NCBI RefSeq assembly: GCF_003326795.1 | Contig: NZ_JPWI01000003.1 | Span: 1 to 64,000 of the forward strand | From: Thalassospira profundimaris | GTDB taxonomy: Bacteria; Pseudomonadota; Alphaproteobacteria; Rhodospirillales; Thalassospiraceae | Reading direction: 5' to 3' | DNA: 64,000 nt | Part shown: piece after piece, positions 24,735 to 33,631 of the stretch | Layout of the letters: each line of letters begins with the position of its first letter | Numbering within the stretch: the stretch's first letter is position 1 | Position numbers and translations under genes: made by a program | The notes under the pieces: model-generated | Seen by the model: only the letters and a program-made list of their open reading frames with translations | What the model was told of the DNA's origin: nothing | Databases searched by the model: none

Positions 24735-25952
24735 TTATGTCTGTTCGCTTACGGCGGGGGCAGGGCGGAGCACCATGGTCACGACGATGGATGCAACGAT
24801 CAGGACGGTCCCGCCAACGGCAAACACACCCATGGCACCGGTGAAATCGACCAGAAGTCCGCCAAGAACCGCACCGCTGGCAATTGCGGTTTGGAAGCCC
24901 GCGACAACAAGGCCGCCGCCGCTTTCGGCTTCGTCCGGAACCGTGCGCGTGATCCAGGTTGACCAGGCAACCGGTACTCCGCCAAATGCTGCACCCCAGA
25001 TCGCAACAAGAACGATGGTCGGAGTGAGTGCGCCATTGATCATCACCATACCAAGGGTCGCAAGCCCCATGACAAGCGGCATCAGGGCGATGGTCATGCG
25101 AAGCGAACGGGCGATCAGCGCCCCTGCCAGATGGGTGCCGATAAAATTGGCGAGCCCGAAGCCCAGCAGCACGCCGGAAACACCCGCCGTTGCCACACCC
25201 GTCACGTTTTCAAGGAACGGCCGGACATAGGTGAACAGGGCAAAGTGACCGGTGATGATGATAACCAGTGAAAACAGGCCAAACTTCATGCCCGGACGAT
25301 TGATCAGGTCAACAAGGGTGCGAAGCGACGCCCGTCCGCGCGGTGGCAGGGATGGCAGGGTTGCGAACTGAACGATGAAGGTGATCACACCAATGCCTGC
25401 GGCCAGCAGGAACACTGCGCGCCAGCTTATAATGTCGCCAAGGAAGCTGCCAACCGGGGCGGCAAAGACCGTGGCAGCCGAAACGCCACTGAACATGATG
25501 GCAAGGGCGCGCGGCACCTGTTTTTCTGGCACCAGTCGCATGATGGTGGCCGCCGACATGGTCCAGAAACCGCCAAGGGCAATGCCCAAAAGAACACGGC
25601 CAAGCAACAGAAAGGCAAAGCTTTCGGCCATGGCGACCATGACGCTTGAAATCACCAGCAAGATCGAGAAGCTCAGCAAGACATTGCGCCGGTCAAAACG
25701 GCGGGTCACGGTCGCAATCAGAAGGCTTGTGATCAGCGCGAGAAAGGCCGTGGCCGAAATGGCCTGTCCTGCCAGACCTTCGGAGACGTGAAGGTCGTAT
25801 GCAATCGGGGTCAGCAGGCTGACCGGGAGGAATTCGGCTGTGACCAGTCCGAAGACCCCGAGTGTCATGGATATGACGGCAGCCCATGCGGCGGGCGCTG
25901 GCGCGACGGAGGGCGTCTGCGCGGGCCGGGTGCCTGATTGTGGTTCACTCAT
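24735..25952 (-). CDS. MFS transporter, NepI-like (DHA1 family)
   Basis: A 405-residue inner-membrane protein with twelve predicted helices. TAEFLPVSLLTPIAYDL, VSEGLAGQAISATAF, GIALGGFWTMSAATIMRLVP and VPVAWSTWITR follow the E. coli NepI (purine ribonucleoside efflux) sequence closely. The start at ATG 25952 has AAGGA 7 nt upstream; the frame extends to 26123 but that extension runs through the divergent promoter and has no membrane or domain character. Likely proton-driven export of purine nucleosides or analogues. It is divergent from an AraC regulator. Confidence 0.82.
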   Translation of the reverse strand: MSEPQSGTRPAQTPSVAPAPAAWAAVISMTLGVFGLVTAEFLPVSLLTPIAYDLHVSEGLAGQAISATAFLALITSLLIATVTRRFDRRNVLLSFSILLVISSVMVAMAESFAFLLLGRVLLGIALGGFWTMSAATIMRLVPEKQVPRALAIMFSGVSAATVFAAPVGSFLGDIISWRAVFLLAAGIGVITFIVQFATLPSLPPRGRASLRTLVDLINRPGMKFGLFSLVIIITGHFALFTYVRPFLENVTGVATAGVSGVLLGFGLANFIGTHLAGALIARSLRMTIALMPLVMGLATLGMVMINGALTPTIVLVAIWGAAFGGVPVAWSTWITRTVPDEAESGGGLVVAGFQTAIASGAVLGGLLVDFTGAMGVFAVGGTVLIVASIVVTMVLRPAPAVSEQT

Positions 25953-26007
25953 GGGGAAGTCCTTTGAGTTTGTGTTTTTGCGTTGCACCCAAAATAGTCT
26001 GGACCGC

Positions 26008-26055
26008 CCGGACGATCTATGACAGTTTGTCTGAATTGATTGATCAATCGTCCGG
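26008..26055. promoter_or_regulatory. Inverted repeat and palindrome in the nepI-like/araC divergent promoter
   Basis: Arms CCGGACGAT (26008-26016) and ATCGTCCGG (26047-26055) are exact reverse complements 30 bp apart. Between them lies the perfect 12-bp palindrome GATTGATCAATC (26038-26049). It overlaps the start region of the AraC gene (ATG 26062) and is 56 bp from the MFS start; a likely operator for the AraC protein. Confidence 0.5.
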
Positions 26056-26061
26056 AATATC

Positions 26062-27075
26062 ATGTCGCCCATCGCAAATACCGCATTTAACAGCCCGTCA
26101 GACCATATCGGAGGCCCGTTCAATGCGGCTGGTCACGACATGGTCAATGAGCTTCTTTCGGGGGTGCGCCTGCGCGGTCTTGACTATCGCCGGATCGAGA
26201 TTTCGACCCCCTATGGCCTGCGCTTTGGCGAGGATGTCGATGATGGCCGTGCATGGTTTCATTTCATCGGGCAGGGCAATGTCCATCTGCGTACCAAAAG
26301 CGGGGCGGTCCATGTTCTGGGCTGTGGGGATGCGGTGTTGTTGCCCTGTGCGGGTATTCACGACCTTTACAGCGAAGATGGCGTTGCGCTACGCAGTGTG
26401 GATACCTTTGAGAAGGCACCTTTATGTGATGCGGCATCGGAAATCAGGGCTTGTGAGGCCGATGTTTGCCGGTCAAAGGACAACCTGATTTTCAGTTGTG
26501 CGATGGAGTTTGATCTGGGCTGGTTGCACCCGTTGGCCCATCTCAAGCCGGAACTGATGCATATCGAAACCGTACCCGATCATGATCCGCAAATCCCGGC
26601 GATCCTTGATGTCATGACAGCCGAGCTTCGGGCAAAACGTCCGGGCTATGGCGTGATCCTGACCCGGCTTGCCGATGTTGTGGCCGCCGCCATTCTCAGG
26701 CGCTGGGTCGAGGCGGGCTGTGATGTGTGTGGCTGGGTCGAGGCGGTACGTGATCCCAAGCTGGCAAGGCTTCTGGCAGCCCTTCACAAGGAACCGGGGC
26801 GGAACTGGTCGGTGGCCGATATGGCGTCTGAAATGGGGATGTCACGTTCGGTCTTTGCCGAACGGTTTGTTGAGCTGACCAAGGCAACCCCGCAACAATA
26901 TCTGACCAATCTGCGCATGCGTCTGGCCAGTCAGTGGATCGGGCGTGATAACCTGTCTCTGGACGAAGTTGCTGATCGGCTGGGTTATGCCTCGGTCGCG
27001 GCATTCAGCCGGGCATTCAAGCGCACCACGGGTATGTCACCCGGCGCGGTGCGACGTGCGGATTATGCTCTGTGA
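26062..27075 (+). CDS. AraC family transcriptional regulator
   Basis: A 337-residue regulator: N-terminal cupin-like ligand domain (HFIGQGNVHLRTKSG, GDAVLLPCAGIHDLY) to about residue 190, and a C-terminal double HTH (WSVADMASEMGMSRSVFAER; LSLDEVADRLGYASVAAFSR with AFKRTTGMSPGAVRR). The cupin-type N-terminus resembles the AraC_binding_2/Cupin_6 regulators that commonly lie beside MFS efflux genes. Divergent from the NepI-like pump and likely its activator or repressor. Confidence 0.87.
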   Translation: MSPIANTAFNSPSDHIGGPFNAAGHDMVNELLSGVRLRGLDYRRIEISTPYGLRFGEDVDDGRAWFHFIGQGNVHLRTKSGAVHVLGCGDAVLLPCAGIHDLYSEDGVALRSVDTFEKAPLCDAASEIRACEADVCRSKDNLIFSCAMEFDLGWLHPLAHLKPELMHIETVPDHDPQIPAILDVMTAELRAKRPGYGVILTRLADVVAAAILRRWVEAGCDVCGWVEAVRDPKLARLLAALHKEPGRNWSVADMASEMGMSRSVFAERFVELTKATPQQYLTNLRMRLASQWIGRDNLSLDEVADRLGYASVAAFSRAFKRTTGMSPGAVRRADYAL

Positions 27076-27102
27076 CACGACAGGGCGATGCCATTGGCAA
27101 TT

Positions 27103-27678
27103 TTACGTGCTACGTACGACGACGACCAGATATCTGCAATTCTGGGATCCCTGGTTCTGAAAAATACACTCTTGGGGCGGTCCGAGTTCAAGGCAGTCAC
27201 CCTGATCCATTTGATGGACCCGATCGCCTTCGTGGAAAAAAAGCGTTCCCTCAATCACCCAGATTGCCTGCTTGATGAAGGTAAAGGCAGAGGCGGGCAT
27301 GGAGACTTGTTGTCCGGCAGGCAAGTTGACCTCGACCAGTTCAAGCGGGATGTTCTGACCTGATAGAACCTGACGGCGATCATACCCTGTATCCGGATCT
27401 GACCATTGTGGCTGTTGTGCGTGGTGGCGTACACCATTGTGGACGGTGCTTGTATGGGACAGCAATGCCGAAACGGTCAGCGACAATGCCCCGGACAGGC
27501 GGCCAAGGACCGTTGCTGTCGGGCTGGCTTCGCCGCGCTCGATCTTGCTGATCATGGCTTTAGAAACGCCGGATTTCTCCGCAAACTGGCCTAATGACCA
27601 ACCCCGGTTTTCGCGTTCGCGGCGGATCCGAACCGAAATCCATGCGGTGGTGTCGTCTTCTATGGTAGCCATTTCCAT
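27103..27678 (-). CDS. XRE family regulator with C-terminal cupin domain
   Basis: About 191 residues: N-terminal HTH_3 (IRRERENRGWSLGQFAEKSG, VSKAMISKIERGEASPT) and a C-terminal cupin (residues ~105-185; FIKQAIWVIEGTLFFHEGD, DCLELGPPQECIFQN). Such regulators sense a small ligand in the cupin. ATG 27678 and ATG 27672 are both possible, neither with a strong ribosome-binding site; the frame is open to 27735 but runs into the divergent promoter. It is divergent from a GNAT acetyltransferase and probably controls it; ACTATAGT at 27712-27719 is a small palindrome between them. Confidence 0.85.
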   Translation of the reverse strand: MEMATIEDDTTAWISVRIRRERENRGWSLGQFAEKSGVSKAMISKIERGEASPTATVLGRLSGALSLTVSALLSHTSTVHNGVRHHAQQPQWSDPDTGYDRRQVLSGQNIPLELVEVNLPAGQQVSMPASAFTFIKQAIWVIEGTLFFHEGDRVHQMDQGDCLELGPPQECIFQNQGSQNCRYLVVVVRST

Positions 27679-27765
27679 CTTTCTGATCTGTGAAATCAAT
27701 ATTGACTGTCTACTATAGTGGATGTAATTGTGCAACCTGTTATCGGCCTTGCAAAGGAGGTGAAT

Positions 27766-28278
27766 ATGCAGGTGCGCAGTGCGACAAAGATGGACCTTCC
27801 CGAAATTCTTGAAATCTATAATCAGGTGCTTCGGGACAGTACGGCGATCTATGACAATGAGCCGTCAAGTCTGGCAGAGCGTGAAGAATGGTTTGATGGA
27901 CGGGTGAGAGATGGATTTCCCATTCTGGTAGCCGAACAGGACAGCTCTATCTTGGGATTCTCATCCTATGGGGCGTGGCGTGGCCGGTGGGGATACCGCT
28001 ATACAGTCGAACATTCAGTCCATGTTCATGTCTCGCATCGTGGTACCGGTGTGGGGCGGGCGTTGTTAAGCCCGTTGATTGAGATGGCGCGCGCTGCTGG
28101 CATGCATGTCATGATCGGCGGTATTGATGCAGAAAACCTCAATTCAATTCGTTTTCACGAACGTCTTGGTTTTGTGCAGGTCGGCTGTGCCAAGGAAGTC
28201 GCGCGAAAGTTTGATCGCTGGCTTGATCTTGTCACGATGCAGCTGACCCTTGATGATGGGGCAGGGTTGCGTGCTTAG
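27766..28278 (+). CDS. GNAT acetyltransferase, phosphinothricin/methionine-sulfone (YncA/MddA) type
   Basis: A 170-residue N-acetyltransferase. The acetyl-CoA loop is HVSHRGTGVGRALLSPLI (V-x-x-x-x-RGxGxG/A), and MIGGIDAENLNSIRFHERLGF is characteristic of the Pat/MddA branch, which acetylates methionine sulfoximine, methionine sulfone or phosphinothricin. A near-perfect Shine-Dalgarno AAAGGAGG at 27753-27760 fixes the start at ATG 27766 against an upstream in-frame ATG at 27718. Function is family-based; the substrate is not proven. Confidence 0.85.
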   Translation: MQVRSATKMDLPEILEIYNQVLRDSTAIYDNEPSSLAEREEWFDGRVRDGFPILVAEQDSSILGFSSYGAWRGRWGYRYTVEHSVHVHVSHRGTGVGRALLSPLIEMARAAGMHVMIGGIDAENLNSIRFHERLGFVQVGCAKEVARKFDRWLDLVTMQLTLDDGAGLRA

Positions 28279-28313
28279 CTGATTACAGGGCGCTTAAGTG
28301 ATTAGTCGTTTCA

Positions 28314-29066
28314 TCAGCCATAAAGCGTGTCGCATGCGGTTCGGGTTGCGGTCTGAAGATGGACTAGCTTGTCTTTCGCATTTTCAATCAATGTGGGGGA
28401 CGCACTAAAAATCGAGATCGCTGAGATCATCTTGCCATGCTGGGTCGTGATCGGAACGGCGATGGCATAGATGTCATTTTCGCGTTCGCCATTGTTGGTG
28501 GAAAATCCCTGTGCGCGGATGGCCGCAAGTTCGGACTTCAGGGTGTCAAGATCGGTAATGGTGTGATCGGTCATGCCGGTCAGGGTGGCATTTTTGAAAT
28601 AGCGGTCCTGATCTTCATCGCTCATATGGGCCAGCCACAATTTGCCGTGGGCCGTGCAAAAGGCATCAAGTTTCGAACCAATCCGGATATCCACATAAAG
28701 CGGCCGGTCGGGCAGGGCCTTGGCGATGCAGATCGCCATATCGCGATCAAACTCGGTCGCCATGCAGGCCTCCCCGGTGTCACGCGCCAGCTGATCAAGG
28801 ATCGGCTGCAGCAGGGTCGGCAGATTGCCGTCATGCAAAACCCGCTCGCCCAGATCGGCAAACATATATCCCAAACGGAAGACCCCGCGTGACGTGGCGC
28901 GAAGCGCACCGGCATGGACCAGCGTGTGCAAAAAGCGATGTGCGGTGATCATGTTGATGTCAAGCGCATCGGCGGTTTCCTTTGCGGTGAGTTCGGTCTT
29001 TCCCGCTGCAAACAGATCCAGAATTTTGAAGGCCTTAAGGACCGAACCGTTGAGCTGACTGGTCAT
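28314..29066 (-). CDS. IclR family transcriptional regulator
   Basis: A 250-residue regulator: N-terminal winged helix (SVLKAFKILDLFAAGKTELT, ALDINMITAHRFLHTL) and a C-terminal IclR effector domain (GRLGYMFADLGERVL-like start, ATEFDRDMAICIAK, GFSTNNGERENDIYAIAVPI). Normal length. Divergent from a ThDP-dependent enzyme and a cupin protein, which it most likely controls through an aromatic or keto-acid ligand. The 29067-29227 promoter region has an ATTTC-7-GAAAT inverted repeat. Confidence 0.88.
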   Translation of the reverse strand: MTSQLNGSVLKAFKILDLFAAGKTELTAKETADALDINMITAHRFLHTLVHAGALRATSRGVFRLGYMFADLGERVLHDGNLPTLLQPILDQLARDTGEACMATEFDRDMAICIAKALPDRPLYVDIRIGSKLDAFCTAHGKLWLAHMSDEDQDRYFKNATLTGMTDHTITDLDTLKSELAAIRAQGFSTNNGERENDIYAIAVPITTQHGKMISAISIFSASPTLIENAKDKLVHLQTATRTACDTLYG

Positions 29067-29182
29067 GATGTTCCGCTGCCTGATGTGGTGGCTGGTGTGA
29101 TTGGTGATAGTGCAAAGCTGATTGGCCGGATGTCATGCTTGACGACGCCCGGATTTCAATAATAAACTATATTATAAATTAT

Positions 29183-29199
29183 ATTTCAAATATAGAAAT
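29183..29199. promoter_or_regulatory. Candidate IclR-type operator
   Basis: Inverted repeat ATTTC (29183-29187) and GAAAT (29195-29199) with a 7-bp spacer, in a very AT-rich segment 29 bp before the ThDP enzyme start. Spacing and sequence are reminiscent of IclR-family operators. Confidence 0.4.
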
Positions 29200-29227
29200 A
29201 TTGAGCGTAAAAAACAAGAGGCGTCTG

Positions 29228-30955
29228 ATGACAAAAGATACGCGTGAAACTTCCGGTCAAATCACCCTGACCGCCGGTGGGGCGGTTCTGGCCCGTATGA
29301 AGGCCATCGGGATTGATTATATTTTTGCCAATTCCGGCACCGATTTTCCGCCGATCATCGAAGGTCTGGCCGAAGCCGCGGCAAAGGATATCGATCTTCC
29401 CAATGCGCTGATCATGCCGCACGAAAATGCGGCGATGGGCATGGCGCATGGCTATTACCTTGCGACCGGAAAAACGCAGGCGGTCATGGCGCATACCAAT
29501 GTTGGTCTTGCCAATTGCGCAATCGGGGCGATCAATGCCGCGACCGAACATGTGCCGGTCGTTCTGATGTCGGGCAGAACGCCCGTGATGGAAAAAGGCC
29601 GTCTTGGTGCGCGCACCGTTCCGATTGGCTGGGGTCAGGAAATGCGCGATCAGGCAGCACTGGTGCGTGAAAGCTCCAAATGGGAATATGAACTGAAGTT
29701 CCCCGAACAGGTGCCCGAAGTCGTTGATCGTGCCTATGCCATCGCATCATCCGTGCCCAAGGGGCCGGTTTATGTCAGCCTGCCGCGCGAAGTTCTGTGC
29801 GAACCCTGCCCGGGCGACGAAATTGACGGGCCGCTTCGCATGCAGCCGGTCCCGGTTGCCCCGCCGCAAGCCAGTGTCGAGGCAGCGGCTGACATTCTTG
29901 CCAATGCCAAGAACCCGGTGATCATTGCCCAGCGCGGGACGGGTACAGCCGAGGCCTTTGGTCGTTTGTCGGGCCTTGTGGATCAGTGGGGTATTCCGGT
30001 GGTGCAATACTGGGCGATCCAGCTTGCCATTGGCACCGAGCATCCGATGTTTGCCGGGATGGATCCGGCACCCTGGCTTAAGGATGCCGATGCGGTCGTG
30101 GTGATTGATTGTCTGGCACCCTGGTCACCGGAAATTCATGCGTTGCGCCCGGATTGCAAGGTCGTGCAGATCGGTCAGAACCCGCTTTACTCGCGCTTCC
30201 CCGGCCGTAATTTTGCCGCCGACCTGTCGCTTGTGGGCGAAACCGGTGATGTGATCATGATGCTGGCAGAAGCCATGGATCGCCGTCATGCCGATCATAG
30301 TGCCGTTTGCGCCGATCGCCGTGGCAAGGTTGCCGCGATCAATGCCGAAACCCGCAAAAAGGCGCTGGCAGCCGCCGATGCCGGGGCGGTGGATCCGATG
30401 ACCAAGGCCTATGTGTCGCGCTGCTTGTCCGAGGCGATTGCCGGGCGTTCTGCCACCGTGTTTTCCGAGCTTGGCTGTCCGCTTGAACCACTTTCGCTTT
30501 CGGAACATAGCAGCTGGTATCAGGAACCGCATTCCGGTGGTCTTGGCTGGTCGTTCCCGGCGTCGATGGGCTATCAGCTTGCGGATAAGGACAAGCTGGT
30601 TGTCGCGACCATGGGCGATGGTTCCTACATGTTTGCCAACCCGACGGCATGTCATCAGATTGCCGAGGCGCTTGAACTGCCGATCCTGATCCTTGTTCTC
30701 AATAACAATGAATGGGGCGCGGTGCGCCAGTCGGTGGCGGGGATGTATCCCAACGGCTATGCGGCAAAAACCAATGAAATGCCGCTGACCGCCCTTAAAC
30801 CCAGCCCGGATTTCACCAAGGTTGCCGAAGCCAGCCGTGCCTGGGTGGCCAAGGCCAAGCGTCCCGAAGACCTTCCGGGTATCCTGCGCGATGCCATCAA
30901 ACATATTGACACCAAGCGTACCCATGCGCTGGTCGAGGTAACGATTGCGCCGTAA
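29228..30955 (+). CDS. Thiamine-diphosphate-dependent enzyme (acetolactate synthase-like / 2-oxo acid decarboxylase-like)
   Basis: A 575-residue cytosolic enzyme with the three domains of the POX/AHAS family: Pyr domain with the catalytic Glu in ALIMPHENAAMGMAHGYY, a central nucleotide-binding domain (KNPVIIAQRGTGTAEAF), and PP domain with the ThDP/Mg motif GDGSYMFANPTACHQI ending in LNNNEWGA. The start at ATG 29228 has AAGAGG upstream; the frame opens at 29135 in promoter-like AT-rich sequence. Family members include acetolactate synthase, benzoylformate decarboxylase and similar; no regulatory subunit gene is nearby, so a catabolic decarboxylase or lyase is more likely. IclR is divergent. 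Confidence 0.83.
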   Translation: MTKDTRETSGQITLTAGGAVLARMKAIGIDYIFANSGTDFPPIIEGLAEAAAKDIDLPNALIMPHENAAMGMAHGYYLATGKTQAVMAHTNVGLANCAIGAINAATEHVPVVLMSGRTPVMEKGRLGARTVPIGWGQEMRDQAALVRESSKWEYELKFPEQVPEVVDRAYAIASSVPKGPVYVSLPREVLCEPCPGDEIDGPLRMQPVPVAPPQASVEAAADILANAKNPVIIAQRGTGTAEAFGRLSGLVDQWGIPVVQYWAIQLAIGTEHPMFAGMDPAPWLKDADAVVVIDCLAPWSPEIHALRPDCKVVQIGQNPLYSRFPGRNFAADLSLVGETGDVIMMLAEAMDRRHADHSAVCADRRGKVAAINAETRKKALAAADAGAVDPMTKAYVSRCLSEAIAGRSATVFSELGCPLEPLSLSEHSSWYQEPHSGGLGWSFPASMGYQLADKDKLVVATMGDGSYMFANPTACHQIAEALELPILILVLNNNEWGAVRQSVAGMYPNGYAAKTNEMPLTALKPSPDFTKVAEASRAWVAKAKRPEDLPGILRDAIKHIDTKRTHALVEVTIAP

Positions 30956-30979
30956 GACCACAATGCCGTAACGAAAAAG

Positions 30980-31016
30980 AATGCGGGTATCGTTTGATCG
31001 ATGCCCGCATTTTTTA
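30980..31016 (+). terminator. Terminator after the ThDP enzyme gene
   Basis: A 13-bp stem (30980-30992 with 30999-31011, one wobble), 6-nt loop, then a T run. The upstream ATG of the next open frame (31001) lies inside it, so the cupin gene must start later. Confidence 0.88.
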
Positions 31017-31090
31017 TGATTTTGACCAGTCACCTGACTATGATCGGCTTTCATCGGACCAACGATAACGAACAACAGGTTGACGGGTAT

Positions 31091-31516
31091 ATGGAAAAGC
31101 CGATCAAAAGCAGTCGTGACAACAGTCATCAGAAAGGGGCAAAGCCGCCTGTTGATGTGCATGACGGTGTGCCGCTGCTTGATAGTGGCGTGAATTTCAT
31201 TGGCGAGCAGGTTTCCTATCCATCGGGCAAGGCACGGATCAAATCAATGCTGGCAACGATGGAACCGGGGCAGAAAACCGGATGGCACAAGCATGGTGTG
31301 CCGACCTATGGCTATATCCTTGAAGGCCAGATCACGGTTGATTACGGCGATCGGGGCAAAACAACCTATTTTGCGGGCGAGGGGGTGCTGGAGGCCATGG
31401 ATTATTGGCATGAAGGGATCAACGATGGTGATGTTCCAGCCCGTGTGGTTGTTGTTTTCATGGGGGCAGAGGGGGCTGAGAACGTGATTTACAAACCCGA
31501 CGCTGTTGCGGATTAG
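31091..31516 (+). CDS. Cupin domain protein
   Basis: About 141 residues, a single cupin_2 barrel: motif 1 is GWHKHGVPTYGYILEGQITV and motif 2 lies around EAMDYWHEGINDGD, giving His residues for metal binding. I choose ATG 31091 because the earlier frame overlaps a terminator; an AGGTTGACGGG stretch precedes it. It stands alone after the ThDP enzyme. Cupins of this type can be enzymes or simple binding proteins; the function is unknown. Confidence 0.72.
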   Translation: MEKPIKSSRDNSHQKGAKPPVDVHDGVPLLDSGVNFIGEQVSYPSGKARIKSMLATMEPGQKTGWHKHGVPTYGYILEGQITVDYGDRGKTTYFAGEGVLEAMDYWHEGINDGDVPARVVVVFMGAEGAENVIYKPDAVAD

Positions 31517-31659
31517 GTCTTTGTTTTCCGGGCTGTCATGGTCGCTGGGTGATGATCCTGCTTGGTTTTTCGGCATGGAAAAATCCCTGCTTGCATCCTG
31601 TGCAGTTTCATTATTTCATTGGTTTAACCGTTTGAATTTCCTGCCCGGAAGGAGCCAGT

Positions 31660-33474
31660 ATGAATCGTGTTGTCGGAACCTCGGGGCGGATTGCGTTTGC
31701 CAGCGCGATGCGCAACCTTCTTGCCGATGTGTATCCCGGACATGATCACGAAGCCCTGGTGTTGCGTGTTTTCGACGAGCTGGGCCTCCCGATTGAAGGC
31801 GACGGACCGGAGCCAAAGGAAGAATATCTGCGCAAATGGGATCAGCGTGATGCGTTTCTGATTACCTATGGCGACAGTATCCATCAGGATGGCAAAAAGG
31901 GCCTGCAAAGCCTTGGCGAATTTCATCGCAAGTGGCTTAAGGACTGGCTGACGGGCATTCACATCCTGCCATTCCATCCCTTTACGTCTGATGACGGTTT
32001 TTCAGTCAGTGATTTTGAACAGCTGCGCCCCGAACTTGGCGACTGGAGCGATGTAGAGGAACTGTCAAAGCACGGAACCGTCATGGCCGATCTGGTGGCG
32101 AACCATATATCGGCATCGCACCCCTGGTATCAGCAGTTTCTGGCCGGTGAAAAGCCCGGTGTCGATTACATCAAAACCGCAAGCCCCGATGATGACCTTT
32201 CCGATGTTGTGCGCCCGCGCAGTCATGCGTTGCTAAATGATGTGGTGACCAGAGACGGTGAAAAGCATGTCTGGTGCACATTCAGCTATGATCAGGTCGA
32301 TCTGGATTATGGCAATCCCGATGTGTTTTTTGAAATGCTGCGCGTGGTCCTGAATTACCTGAAGCATGGTGTGCGCGTCGTGCGCCTTGATGCCATCGGC
32401 TTTATCTGGAAAGAGGCCGGGACGACGTCAATCAACCTTGATCAGACCCATAAACTGATCAAGGCGATGCGACTGGCCTGCAATGCGGTTCATCCCGATG
32501 TGTTGTTCATTACGGAAACCAACCTGCCGCTGCTTGAAAACCTGTCCTATTTCGGCAATCAGGATGAGGCGCATCTGATTTACAATTTCTCGTTGCCGCC
32601 GGTGATCATTCATGCATTGCTCAGCGGCCGGTCTGACTATATCCGCAAATGCATCATGGCGATGCCGCCCGCCCCGGCAGGCTGTACCTTCTTTAACTTT
32701 ACGGCCAGCCACGATGGTATTGGTCTGCGTCCGGCCGAGAACCTTATTCCTGATAACGATATCGACGGGCTTCGCGAACATGCCCTTAGGATGGGCGGGC
32801 AGGTAAGCTATCGTGCGCTTAAGGGCGGTGGGCAAAAGCCCTATGAGCTGAACGTCACGCTATATAGCATGCTGGCCGAAAACTTTGCCGGAGAAGCCAC
32901 CATGGGGCTTGAGCGCTTTGTGATGAGTCAGGCCATTGCCATGTCTCTGGAAGGCATTCCGGCCATCTATGTCCAGACCATCCTTGCCACCGAAAATGAT
33001 CAGAAGGCCTATGAAGAGACCGGCATTCCGCGCCGTCTGAACCGCAAGGTCTGGCAACTTGCGGATGCCGAACGGGTCTTGTCCGAAGATGGTCCGGCTA
33101 AATCGGCGTTTGATCAGCTACGCGCCCTGATGTCAATCCGCATGGGGCAACCGGCATTCCATCCCAATGCGACGCAATATACCCTTAATCTTGGCCCTGA
33201 TCTTTTGGGGATATGGCGGCAGTCGCATCTTAATGAGCAAAGTATTTTCTGTGTCTTTAACCTGACCGAAGAACCGCAGGCGCTTGATCTTTCAAAGATC
33301 AACCTGATCATGACAGAAGGCTGGCAGGATCTGATCACCCAGCAGGTGATCGAGGATTATGACGGCATCATGAAGCTCGCCCCCTATCAGATCGTCTGGA
33401 TTTCCAATCTTGATGGCCGGAATCGCACCGAAAGCCGGTTGCTGCAACGCTATCGCGACGCGATGCCGGTTTAG
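31660..33474 (+). CDS. GH13 subfamily 18 phosphorylase, probable glucosylglycerate phosphorylase
   Basis: A 604-residue cytosolic enzyme of the sucrose phosphorylase family. Catalytic features: nucleophile Asp in RVVRLDAIGFIWKE, acid/base Glu in VLFITETNLP, and the third acidic residue in FTASHDGIGLRP; HILPFHPFTSDDGFSVSDF is the conserved early motif. AAGGAG is well placed before the ATG. Sucrose phosphorylases are about 500 residues, while glucosylglycerate phosphorylases (YcjM type) are longer, as here. The facing gpgP-gpgS genes make the disaccharide glucosylglycerate, so phosphorolysis of it to glucose 1-phosphate and glycerate is the best call; sucrose phosphorylase is the alternative. 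Confidence 0.8.
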   Translation: MNRVVGTSGRIAFASAMRNLLADVYPGHDHEALVLRVFDELGLPIEGDGPEPKEEYLRKWDQRDAFLITYGDSIHQDGKKGLQSLGEFHRKWLKDWLTGIHILPFHPFTSDDGFSVSDFEQLRPELGDWSDVEELSKHGTVMADLVANHISASHPWYQQFLAGEKPGVDYIKTASPDDDLSDVVRPRSHALLNDVVTRDGEKHVWCTFSYDQVDLDYGNPDVFFEMLRVVLNYLKHGVRVVRLDAIGFIWKEAGTTSINLDQTHKLIKAMRLACNAVHPDVLFITETNLPLLENLSYFGNQDEAHLIYNFSLPPVIIHALLSGRSDYIRKCIMAMPPAPAGCTFFNFTASHDGIGLRPAENLIPDNDIDGLREHALRMGGQVSYRALKGGGQKPYELNVTLYSMLAENFAGEATMGLERFVMSQAIAMSLEGIPAIYVQTILATENDQKAYEETGIPRRLNRKVWQLADAERVLSEDGPAKSAFDQLRALMSIRMGQPAFHPNATQYTLNLGPDLLGIWRQSHLNEQSIFCVFNLTEEPQALDLSKINLIMTEGWQDLITQQVIEDYDGIMKLAPYQIVWISNLDGRNRTESRLLQRYRDAMPV

Positions 33475-33631
33475 GAGGCTACGTGAAACTGCCGATGGAT
33501 TTTCAGGTTTCTGCACCGTTTCAGAAGTTTTTACACAAATTTGACAGTGCTTTCGAGTTTGTCATTGCGTCGTGATTTGTGCTTTGCAAAAGTTATGAGA
33601 CATAGAGAAGACCTAGAGGGCATTTTACGCA

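Noticed and set aside
30125..31162. 345-codon open frame on the minus strand opposite the ThDP enzyme gene
   Set aside because: Antisense to a gene with all catalytic motifs; its translation is rich in Arg, His and Gly with no domain character, and it also runs through a terminator. It is a codon-bias shadow.
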